Positions 49,073 through 56,363 of a stretch of DNA of 64,000 nt are shown here, piece after piece; position 1 is the stretch's first letter; every line of letters starts with the position of its first letter. The DNA lies in the NCBI RefSeq assembly GCF_026340255.1, contig NZ_JAPEPJ010000001.1:868001-932000 (forward strand), given 5' to 3'. The translations under genes and the position numbers were made by a program. The notes beneath the pieces are model-generated. The model searched no databases, was not told the origin of the DNA, and saw only the letters and a list, made by a program, of their open reading frames with translations. Source of the DNA: Streptomyces sp. NBC_01408 (lineage in GTDB: Bacteria; Actinomycetota; Actinomycetes; Streptomycetales; Streptomycetaceae).

Positions 49073-49312
49073 ATGTCTGCATCGAACCACCCCCATCCCC
49101 CGCCCCCCGGCACCGTCGTGGTGGACACGGGACGGGACGACCGGGTTGGGGAGTTCCGGGGGACGGCCGGCCCGTACTGGGCTCTGCGGCCCCTGCACGG
49201 TGGGCCGGAATGGGAGGCGGAGCCACGGGACGTCCGCCCCGCCGAGCCCATGGAGCGGCTGCGGGCCGAGATCGCCCGGCGCAACGCCCGCAGCGCGGAG
49301 GGTCGGCTGTGA
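49073..49312 (+). CDS. Small hypothetical protein (WhiJ-locus type)
   Basis: A 79-residue protein, Pro/His-rich at the start, then TAGPYWALRPLHGGPEWEAE and a C-terminal helix RLRAEIARRNARSAEG. No known domain recognised. ATG at 49073 follows GAGAGGAACGGCC. It begins a three-gene run and overlaps the next gene by 4 bp; divergent from the XRE regulator, which may control it. Confidence 0.7.
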   Translation: MSASNHPHPPPPGTVVVDTGRDDRVGEFRGTAGPYWALRPLHGGPEWEAEPRDVRPAEPMERLRAEIARRNARSAEGRL

Positions 49313-49524
49313 CGGCGGATCCGTACCCGGAGCCGTCCGAGGAGGACCGGCCGCTCGCCGAGCTGCGCCGCATCGAGTCGGACCCCGCCTACCGGGCACT
49401 GTTCCTGTCCCGGCTGGACACGGCGATCGTCGGGCGGGAGACGGAGCGGGAGGCGGAGCGGGACGCGTTCGCGGCGGCCGTGGCCGCGGCGGCGGCCGTC
49501 GTCGCCCGGGGGTGGCTCGCGTGA
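49309..49524 (+). CDS. Small helical hypothetical protein
   Basis: A 71-residue acidic helical protein (VTADPYPEPSEEDRPLAELR start; TEREAERDAFAAAVAAAAAV near the end). No family recognised. GTG start at 49309 overlaps the previous stop (GTGA), and its stop overlaps the next start, so it is part of a coupled operon. Confidence 0.65.
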   Translation: MTADPYPEPSEEDRPLAELRRIESDPAYRALFLSRLDTAIVGRETEREAERDAFAAAVAAAAAVVARGWLA

Positions 49525-49916
49525 GCGGTACACCCGTACGCCTCGCCTGCGGCGCACACGGCGCCCTGTCCACGGCGCACCTGACCGCACTGGTGCAGCT
49601 CCTGTCCGCAGACGGGCCCGCCCTCATGGAGGTGCTCCGGGACGGTCCGGTACTGCGGTGCTCGCTGGAACGCCACGTCGGGGACCACATGGACCTCGTC
49701 CACGACGGCGGGGCCGGGGCCGCCCTGTGGGCCCGGTGGTCCGAGGCGGGCGGGCCCGACGCGCTCCTGGTGCTCCCGGACTGCCCGGCCACCGACAGCA
49801 GCGGCGAAGGGTGCGGTCAATACCTGTCCCACCTCGGCGGGCACACGTGGGAGGTCACCGACCCCGAGCTGCCTGACGGCCCCGGCCCCGGCCCCGGCGC
49901 CGGACGCTACGCGTAG
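49521..49916 (+). CDS. Hypothetical protein
   Basis: A 131-residue protein with several cysteines (RLACGAHGALS, LRCSLERHVG, LPDCPATDSSGEGCGQYL) that might bind a metal or form disulfides. No signal peptide and no family recognised. GTG start at 49521 overlaps the previous gene by 4 bp. The Gly/Pro tail overlaps the convergent HAD gene by 10 bp. Confidence 0.65.
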   Translation: MSGTPVRLACGAHGALSTAHLTALVQLLSADGPALMEVLRDGPVLRCSLERHVGDHMDLVHDGGAGAALWARWSEAGGPDALLVLPDCPATDSSGEGCGQYLSHLGGHTWEVTDPELPDGPGPGPGAGRYA

Positions 49917-50713
49917 AGGCGTTCCAGGACCACCGCGACGCCGTCCGCCTCGTTCGACAGCGTGACCTCGTCGGCGACGGCCAGCAGCTCCCGGTGCGCC
50001 GCCGCCATCGCCACCCCGTGCGCCGACCAGGCGAACATCGGGATGTCGTTCGGCATGTCCCCGAACGCGATCGTCGCCGAACCCGGCACGCCGAGGACGG
50101 CCGCGGCCCGGGCCAGGCCGCTGGCCTTGTCGATGCCCGGGGGCTGGAGTTCGACCGTGTGCTCGCCCGCCATGGTGACGTTCACCAGGTCGCCGACCAC
50201 CGACCGGGCCACCCGCGTCAGTTCGTCGTCGTCCAGCTCCGGGTGCTGGAGCAGCACCTTGTTGATGGGGGCCGACCACAGGTCGCCGCGCCGGGGCACG
50301 CGCACCGTCGGCAGGTGCGGGTGCCACATCCGGTAGCCGGGCCCTATCAGCATCTCCGCGTCCACCCCCTCCTGGTTGACGGCCGCGTAGACCTCGCCGA
50401 TCTCGGCCTCGATCTTGCCGAGGGCCACCTCGGCCAGGCCACGGTCCATGGAGACGGAGTGAAGCAGCACGCCGCGCGCCGCGTCGTACACCTGCGCGCC
50501 CTGCCCGCACACCGCGAGCCCTGTGTAGCCGAGGCCGTCCAGGACGTGTCGGACCTGTGGTACCGGGCGTCCGGTGACGACGATGTGCTGTGCGCCGGCC
50601 GCGCGGGCGGTCGCGAGTGCCTCGTACGAGCGGGCGGAGACGGTGTCTCCGGCGCGCAGCAGAGTCCCGTCCAGGTCAGTGGCGATCAAGGCATAGGGGA
50701 GGGCGGAAGTCAC
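49907..50713 (-). CDS. HAD-superfamily hydrolase, Cof type
   Basis: A 268-residue phosphatase. Motif I is IATDLDGTLLRAGD, motif II IVVTGRP, motif III lysine within GIDKASGL, and motif IV FGDMPNDIPMFAWS. The C2B cap between motifs II and III matches the Cof subfamily, which dephosphorylate sugar or nucleotide phosphates. GTG at 50713 (VTSALPYALIATD) preferred. Substrate is unknown. Confidence 0.9.
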   Translation of the reverse strand: MTSALPYALIATDLDGTLLRAGDTVSARSYEALATARAAGAQHIVVTGRPVPQVRHVLDGLGYTGLAVCGQGAQVYDAARGVLLHSVSMDRGLAEVALGKIEAEIGEVYAAVNQEGVDAEMLIGPGYRMWHPHLPTVRVPRRGDLWSAPINKVLLQHPELDDDELTRVARSVVGDLVNVTMAGEHTVELQPPGIDKASGLARAAAVLGVPGSATIAFGDMPNDIPMFAWSAHGVAMAAAHRELLAVADEVTLSNEADGVAVVLERLYA

Positions 50714-50854
50714 GGCGCCAAGGATACGGACCCCCCTGGACAAGTCCTACAAATAGAGCCCGAATCCCGCCTCCCGCAGGCCCCACCGGCCACGTAACGT
50801 GTCAGCCAGCTCCCGGGACACCCCCGGACCGCGTCGAAAGCGAGGCAGTACCCC

Positions 50855-52081
50855 ATGCCCCAGCAGAGCCCCCTCGATGTCCCCGAGGGCGACCCGTTCG
50901 GGCCGCACAACCTCCCGTACGGCGTCTTCTCCACCCCGCAGGACCCGGCGCGGCGCCGGATCGGTGTGCGGATCGGCGGGCACGTCCTCGACGCGGGGGC
51001 GGCCGCGGCCGCGCTCGGCTCCCCGTACGCCGGGCTGCTCGGGCAGTCCTCCCTCAATCCGCTGCTGGCCGCCGGGCGTACCGCCTGGCGCGATGTGCGC
51101 CGCGCGCTGACCGCCTGGGTCACCGACCCCGGCCACCGCCCGTCGGTGGAGCCGCACCTGCTGCCGCTGGACGAGGTCGCGCTGCACCTGCCGTACGAGG
51201 TCGCCGACTACGTCGACTTCTATGCGAGCGAGCACCACGCCACCAACGTGGGGAAGATCTTCCGGCCGGACGGGGACGCCCTCACGCCCAACTGGAAGCA
51301 CCTGCCCATCGGGTACCACGGCCGCTCGGGCACGATCGTGGTGTCGGGCACGGACGTCGTACGGCCCTCCGGGCAGCGCAAGGCCCCCACCGACCCGGCG
51401 CCCGTCTTCGGCCCGTCCGTCAAGCTCGACATCGAGGCGGAGGTCGGCTTCGTCGTCGGCGCCCCGTCCGAGATGGGCAGCCCGGTGGCGCTGGGCGAGT
51501 TCGAGGACCACGTCTTCGGCCTGTTCCTCCTCAACGACTGGTCGGCGCGCGACATCCAGGCCTGGGAGTACGTGCCGCTGGGCCCCTTCCTCGGCAAGTC
51601 CTTCGCCACTTCGGTGTCGGCGTGGGTCACCCCGCTGGAGGCCCTGGACGCGGCCCGGGTCGCCCCGCCCGCCCGGGACTTCCCGCTCCTGCCCTACCTC
51701 GACGACTCGGGCAGCGACCGCCCCGGCGGCTTCGACCTGCGCATCACCGTCTCCATCAACGGGCAGGAGGTGGCGCGGCCGCCGTTCGCGTCGATGTACT
51801 GGACCGCCGCCCAGCAGCTGGCCCACATGACCGTCAACGGCGCCTCCCTGCGCACCGGTGACGTCTACGGCTCGGGCACCGTCAGCGGCCCCGAGACCGG
51901 CCAGCGCGGCTCCCTGCTGGAGCTCACCTGGAACGGCCGCGACGCCATCGAGCTCGCCGACGGCAAGCGCACCTTCCTGGAGGACGGCGACACCGTCACC
52001 CTCACCGCCTGGGCCCCTGGCGCCGACGGCACCCGCGTGGGCCTCGGCGAGGTCACCGGCCGCATCGTGGGATCCCGCTAG
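50855..52081 (+). CDS. Fumarylacetoacetase
   Basis: Last enzyme of tyrosine/homogentisate catabolism, splitting fumarylacetoacetate to fumarate and acetoacetate. The 408-residue protein has the N-terminal FAA domain and catalytic barrel: DFYASEHHATNVGKIFRP, GYHGRSGTIVVSG, LDIEAEVGFVVG, LNDWSARDIQAWEYVPLGPF and GKSFATSVSAWVTPL. Metal ligands are preserved. ATG at 50855 follows AAAGCGAGGCAGTACCCC. No other homogentisate gene is adjacent. Confidence 0.95.
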   Translation: MPQQSPLDVPEGDPFGPHNLPYGVFSTPQDPARRRIGVRIGGHVLDAGAAAAALGSPYAGLLGQSSLNPLLAAGRTAWRDVRRALTAWVTDPGHRPSVEPHLLPLDEVALHLPYEVADYVDFYASEHHATNVGKIFRPDGDALTPNWKHLPIGYHGRSGTIVVSGTDVVRPSGQRKAPTDPAPVFGPSVKLDIEAEVGFVVGAPSEMGSPVALGEFEDHVFGLFLLNDWSARDIQAWEYVPLGPFLGKSFATSVSAWVTPLEALDAARVAPPARDFPLLPYLDDSGSDRPGGFDLRITVSINGQEVARPPFASMYWTAAQQLAHMTVNGASLRTGDVYGSGTVSGPETGQRGSLLELTWNGRDAIELADGKRTFLEDGDTVTLTAWAPGADGTRVGLGEVTGRIVGSR

Positions 52082-52220
52082 TCCGGAATATGGTCGGCGG
52101 GGTGGCGGATCTTCCCGACGCCCCGCCGAAACCGCAGGTCAAAGCCGTGCGCCGACGGTGCGCGGTGGCGCAACACTGCGGCAACACAACCGCCGCCGGG
52201 CCGCCGGTACGTTCCCTGTC

Positions 52221-52991
52221 ATGCCAGCCGAACGCACCCGTGAGCACACCGTCCCGGTCGCCGCCGCGCGCCGCCGGCGGCTGCGCGCGGACCAGGCGCG
52301 ACAGCTCGCCGACCTGCTGCGCCACCAGATCCTGGCGGGCGGCTACCCCGCCGGCGTCCTCCCCCTGGAGGACACCCTCGCCGCCGACTACGGCGCCGGC
52401 CGCAACACCGTCCGCCAGGCCCTCGACCTGCTGCGCGGCGAGCGCCTCGTGGAGCGCCGCCCGGGCGTGGGCACCGTCGTCGTCTGCGAGAAGTACCCGC
52501 ACGGCCTGGACCGGCTCCAGGGCCTGGCCGAAACCCTGCACGAGCACGGCGAGGTGACCAACGAGGTCCGGACGGCAGGCCCCGTCCGCGCCCCCGCACC
52601 CGTCGCCGGACGGCTCGGCCTGCCCGAGCACTCCGAGGTGCTCTACATCGAACGGCTTCGCCGCCTGAACGGCCTGCCGCTCTCCCTCGACCTCACCTAC
52701 GTCCCCCTGGACATCGGCGCCGAGCTGCTGGACCGCGACCTGGAGCACACCGACGTCTTCCGGCTGCTGGAGCAGGTGACCGGGCAGCGGCTCGGCCGGG
52801 CCGAGATCACCCTGGAGGCCGTCAACGCCGACGCGCACTCCGCCGCCGTGCTCCAGGCCCCGCGCGGGGCCGCCGTACTGATGCTGGAGCGGCTCAGCCA
52901 CCTCGCCGACGGACGCCCCGTGGACCTGGAGTTCATCCGCTTCCGCGGCGACCGGATCACCATGAGCGGCCTGCTGCACCGCTCCCTCTGA
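52221..52991 (+). CDS. GntR/HutC-family transcriptional regulator
   Basis: A 256-residue regulator with an N-terminal winged helix (LPLEDTLAADYGAGRNTVRQ followed by LDLLRGERLVERRPGVGTV) and a C-terminal UTRA ligand domain (LPEHSEVLYIERLRRLNGLP; end VDLEFIRFRGDRITMSG). ATG at 52221. It heads the ferredoxin-ABC transporter-flavoprotein run in the same direction (33 bp to the ferredoxin gene) and probably controls it in response to the transported compound. Confidence 0.9.
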   Translation: MPAERTREHTVPVAAARRRRLRADQARQLADLLRHQILAGGYPAGVLPLEDTLAADYGAGRNTVRQALDLLRGERLVERRPGVGTVVVCEKYPHGLDRLQGLAETLHEHGEVTNEVRTAGPVRAPAPVAGRLGLPEHSEVLYIERLRRLNGLPLSLDLTYVPLDIGAELLDRDLEHTDVFRLLEQVTGQRLGRAEITLEAVNADAHSAAVLQAPRGAAVLMLERLSHLADGRPVDLEFIRFRGDRITMSGLLHRSL

Positions 52992-53024
52992 CCACCGCTC
53001 ACACCCCCTTTCCTGGAGACAGCC

Positions 53025-53252
53025 ATGCCTCTGGTCCCCCAGCGCGGCGACGTGCCCGTGACCATCGACGAGTCCCTGTGCATCGACGGCTGCACCCTCT
53101 GCGTCGAGATGTGCCCGCTCGACTCGCTAGCGATCCGCGAGGACAACGGCAAGGCCTACATGCACGTCGACGAGTGCTGGTACTGCGGCCCGTGCGCCGC
53201 CCGCTGTCCCACCGGCGCGGTCACCGTCAACATGCCGTACCTGCTCCGGTGA
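53025..53252 (+). CDS. 2[4Fe-4S] ferredoxin
   Basis: A 75-residue ferredoxin with eight cysteines in two motifs: C19-x3-C23-x2-C26-x3-C30-P and C51-x2-C54-x2-C57-x3-C61-P. ATG at 53025 with CTGGAGACAGCC upstream. It resembles AprB/AsfB-type small ferredoxins found beside APS-reductase-like flavoproteins. It is expected to pass electrons to or from the flavoprotein at 56364-59093. Confidence 0.9.
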   Translation: MPLVPQRGDVPVTIDESLCIDGCTLCVEMCPLDSLAIREDNGKAYMHVDECWYCGPCAARCPTGAVTVNMPYLLR

Positions 53253-53266
53253 AAGGTCTCGCCACC

Positions 53267-54619
53267 ATGTCCGTCCGCCGTACGAAACCCCTCGCGCCCG
53301 CCCTCGTCCTGCTCCTCGCCCCCCTCGCCACGGCCTGTGGCGACGCCTCCGGGGCGGCCGGCGCCAAGACGGTCACCGTGACCGTCGGCTACCAGTCCAA
53401 GACCATCAACACCGTCACCGCCGGCACGCTGCTGCGCTCCCTCGGCTACTTCGAAGAGGAGCTCGCCGCGCGCGGCAAGAGGGACGGGACCACCTACAAG
53501 GTCGACTGGCAGGACTACGCCACCGGCGCCCCGATCACCGCCCAGATGACCGCGGGAAAGATCGACATCGGTTCGATGGGTGACTTCCCGCTCCTCCTCA
53601 ACGCGGCGCGCGGCAAGGAGCTGAAGCAGCCCACCCGCCTCGTCTCCGTGACCGGCTACAACCTGCGCGGCGGCCTCAACACCGTGGTCACCGCCCCGGA
53701 CTCGAAACTGAAGTCCCTCGCCGACCTGCGCGGCAAGAAGGTGTCGACCTCGGTCGGCTCGGCCGCCGACGGGACCCTCGTACGGGCGCTGCAACGGGCC
53801 GGGATCGACCCGGACAAGGGCGTCGAGAAGCTCAACCAGCAGCCCAGCGTGGGCGCCTCCGCGCTCCAGGCGGGCAGTGTGGACGCGCTGTCGCAGTTCG
53901 TCGCCTGGCCGGGGCAGCTGGCCTACGAGGGGCGGGCGAAGGCCCTGTACGACGGCGCCGAGCTGAACCTGCCGACCTTCCACGGGGTCACGGTGCGGGA
54001 GAAGTTCGCCCGCGAACGGGCCGGTGTGCTGGAGGACTTCCTGCGGGCCCAGCGCAGGGCGACCGGCCACCTGCGCGCGGAGCCGGTCGCGGCCGCCGAG
54101 TCGGTGGCCAAGGAGACGGGCCTGCCCGCGGAGGTGGTCTACCTCTACAACGGCGCGAACGGCATCGCCGCCTTCGACCCGGCCCTGCGTCCTGAGCTGA
54201 TCGACGCGCTCAAGCAGGACGTGCCCGTCCTCCAGGCCGCCAAGCTGGTCGGCGAGGTCGATGTGGACGCCTTCGTGGACCCTGAACCGCTCCGCCGGGC
54301 GGCGGCCGGCGCGCCGGACTACCCGCAGGCCGCGGCCGCCCGCCCCGAGCTGTGGCTGAAGGGGCAGAACCGCACGCAGAGCTACGACTCCCCGCGCGAG
54401 CTGCTGAAGGCGGCCCGCGGCGCCGACGTCCGCGCCGCGTACGTGCCGGACGCGGTGACCGGCACGCTCTGGTTCGCGGACAAGGCGGTGTGGGTCGCCG
54501 AGGGACCGGAGCTGCGCGCCTTCGTCACCCGCGCGGGCGCCAAGTCCTACGTCGACCGGCACACGGCGACCGGAGCGCGGATCCTGAGCTTCGCCGAGGC
54601 CGGAGCCCTGGCGTCATGA
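53267..54619 (+). CDS. ABC transporter substrate-binding lipoprotein (NitT/TauT/Ssu-type)
   Basis: A 450-residue lipoprotein. Signal peptide with lipobox-like LATAC at Cys24. The body has the nitrate/sulfonate/taurine binding-protein fold: TVGYQSKTINTVTAGTLL, MTAGKIDIGSMGDFPLLLNA, LRGKKVSTSVGSAADGTLVR, DALSQFVAWPGQLAYEG. It is about 110 residues longer than typical SsuA/TauA at the C-terminus (from KGQNRTQSYDSPRELLK). ATG at 53267; the permease start overlaps its stop (ATGA). Confidence 0.9.
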   Translation: MSVRRTKPLAPALVLLLAPLATACGDASGAAGAKTVTVTVGYQSKTINTVTAGTLLRSLGYFEEELAARGKRDGTTYKVDWQDYATGAPITAQMTAGKIDIGSMGDFPLLLNAARGKELKQPTRLVSVTGYNLRGGLNTVVTAPDSKLKSLADLRGKKVSTSVGSAADGTLVRALQRAGIDPDKGVEKLNQQPSVGASALQAGSVDALSQFVAWPGQLAYEGRAKALYDGAELNLPTFHGVTVREKFARERAGVLEDFLRAQRRATGHLRAEPVAAAESVAKETGLPAEVVYLYNGANGIAAFDPALRPELIDALKQDVPVLQAAKLVGEVDVDAFVDPEPLRRAAAGAPDYPQAAAARPELWLKGQNRTQSYDSPRELLKAARGADVRAAYVPDAVTGTLWFADKAVWVAEGPELRAFVTRAGAKSYVDRHTATGARILSFAEAGALAS

Positions 54620-55554
54620 CGGCCGGCCGCTGGCTGCTGCGGGCGGCTTCGCTCGGCGCGGCCCTCCTGCTGTGGCAGGGGCTGACCTCGCTGGACGTGA
54701 ACCTGTGGCTGCGGTTCGAGCAGTTCCCGACGGTGGGAGAGATCGCGGCGAAGTTCGCGGAGCGCGCCCAGGCCGGGCCGTACTGGCAGGACCTGGCCGC
54801 CAGCCTGCGCCGCATCGTGGCGGGCTTCGCCCTCGCGGCCGTCCTGGGCGTGGCGGTGGGCACGGCCATCGCCCGCTCGCGGATCGTCTCCGACGTGCTG
54901 GGGCCGGTCCTGGAGGTCCTGCGCCCGATCCCGGCCATCGCACTGGTCCCCGTGGCCATCCTGCTGTTCCCCTCCAACGAACAGGGGATCGTCTTCATCA
55001 CCTGCGCGGCCGCCTTCTTCCCGGTGCTGGTCTCGACCCGGCACGCGGTGCGGGCGCTGACGCCGGTGTGGGAGGAGGCGGTCCTGACCATGGGCGGCGG
55101 ACGCGGCCGGATCCTCGTCTCCGTGGTCCTCCCCGGAGCCCTGCCGGGCATCTTCGGCGGCCTGTCGGTGGGGATCGGCGTCTCGTGGATCTGCGTGATC
55201 TCGGCCGAGATGATCTCCGGGCAGTTCGGGGTCGGCTACCGGACCTGGCAGGACTACACGGTGGTGGACTACCCCGGCGTCTTCGTCGGCATGGTCACCA
55301 TCGGCGCGCTTGGCTGGCTGACCTCCACGGCCGTGGAGCGCGCCGGGCGCCGCCTGACGCGCTGGCTGCCCGCGCGCGCGGCCCAGGCCCCGCCGCCCCG
55401 GCCGCCGCGACCGCGCCCCGCGTCGGGGGCCGCTGCCCGCGGGACCCCGGGCCGGGTGCGCCCCGGCTCCGCCGCCCCCGAATCCGGCGGCCCCGCCCGG
55501 CCCGGCGCGGCCGGAGCCCCGAAGTCCCGTACCCGAGAGGTGACCTCGTCATGA
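54616..55554 (+). CDS. ABC transporter permease (SsuC/TauC-like)
   Basis: A 312-residue integral membrane permease with about six helices. EAA-loop motif EEAVLTMGGGRGRILVSVVL with the conserved Gly is present, and RPIPAIALVPVAILLFPSNE matches the nitrate/sulfonate permease family. The last ~55 residues are a Pro/Arg/Gly/Ala-rich tail. ATG at 54616 overlaps the binding-protein gene by 4 bp; its stop overlaps the ATPase start. Confidence 0.92.
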   Translation: MTAGRWLLRAASLGAALLLWQGLTSLDVNLWLRFEQFPTVGEIAAKFAERAQAGPYWQDLAASLRRIVAGFALAAVLGVAVGTAIARSRIVSDVLGPVLEVLRPIPAIALVPVAILLFPSNEQGIVFITCAAAFFPVLVSTRHAVRALTPVWEEAVLTMGGGRGRILVSVVLPGALPGIFGGLSVGIGVSWICVISAEMISGQFGVGYRTWQDYTVVDYPGVFVGMVTIGALGWLTSTAVERAGRRLTRWLPARAAQAPPPRPPRPRPASGAAARGTPGRVRPGSAAPESGGPARPGAAGAPKSRTREVTSS

Positions 55555-56336
55555 GTCCGACCGCTGCCGCGACCACCCCGGCCGCCACCTCACCCCGAGG
55601 GGCCCGGCTCGTACTGCGCGACGTACGGCTGGGGCACCGGGGGAACGCGGTCCTCGACGGGGTCGACCTGACGGTCGAGGCGGGCGAGGTGCTGGCCGTC
55701 GTAGGCCCGTCCGGCTGCGGGAAGTCCACGCTGCTGCGCACGGTGGCCGGACTGCTGCCGCCGCTGGGCGGGACCGTCGAACAGGACGGCCGGCCCCTGG
55801 CCGGCCCGTCCGCCGACCGCGCCCTGGTCTTCCAGGACGACGCCCTCCTCCCCTGGCGCACGGTCCGCGCCAACGTCGAACTCCCCCTCGCCATCGGGCG
55901 CTCCCGCGCGGGCGTGCGGCTGGCCGGCCGCACCGAGCGGCGGCGCGAAGCCGAGGGGTGGCTGGAGCGGGTCGGGCTCGCCGCGCAGGCGGGCCGGCTG
56001 CCGCACCAGCTCTCCGGCGGCCAGCGGCAGCGCGTGCAGCTGGCCCGCGCCCTCGCCGCGCGCCCCCGCGCCGTCCTCATGGACGAACCCTTCGGCGCGC
56101 TCGACGCCCAGACCCGGGCCGAGATGCAGGACCTGCTCGTGGACGTGCTCGCCGGCACCGGTGCGACCGTCGTCTTCGTCACCCACGACGTGGACGAGGC
56201 CCTCTTCCTCGGCGACCGCGTCGCCCTCCTCGGCACCAACCGTGCCGTCGACGTGCTCGCCGTACCAAACCCCCGCGACCGCGCCCGCGCGGCCTCGCAC
56301 GCCGCCCTGCGGCAGCACGTCATCGACTCCCTCTGA
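55551..56336 (+). CDS. ABC transporter ATP-binding protein (SsuB/TauB-like)
   Basis: A 261-residue ATPase. Walker A GPSGCGKST, Q-loop VFQDDALLPW, signature LSGGQRQR, Walker B RAVLMDEPFGALDA and H-loop VTHDVDEA. These match nitrate/sulfonate/taurine importer ATPases. ATG at 55551. The flavoprotein gene follows after 27 bp with its own GAAAGGCAGC site. Confidence 0.94.
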   Translation: MSPTAAATTPAATSPRGARLVLRDVRLGHRGNAVLDGVDLTVEAGEVLAVVGPSGCGKSTLLRTVAGLLPPLGGTVEQDGRPLAGPSADRALVFQDDALLPWRTVRANVELPLAIGRSRAGVRLAGRTERRREAEGWLERVGLAAQAGRLPHQLSGGQRQRVQLARALAARPRAVLMDEPFGALDAQTRAEMQDLLVDVLAGTGATVVFVTHDVDEALFLGDRVALLGTNRAVDVLAVPNPRDRARAASHAALRQHVIDSL

Positions 56337-56363
56337 CCGAACCGAACGGAAAGGCAGCGCACC

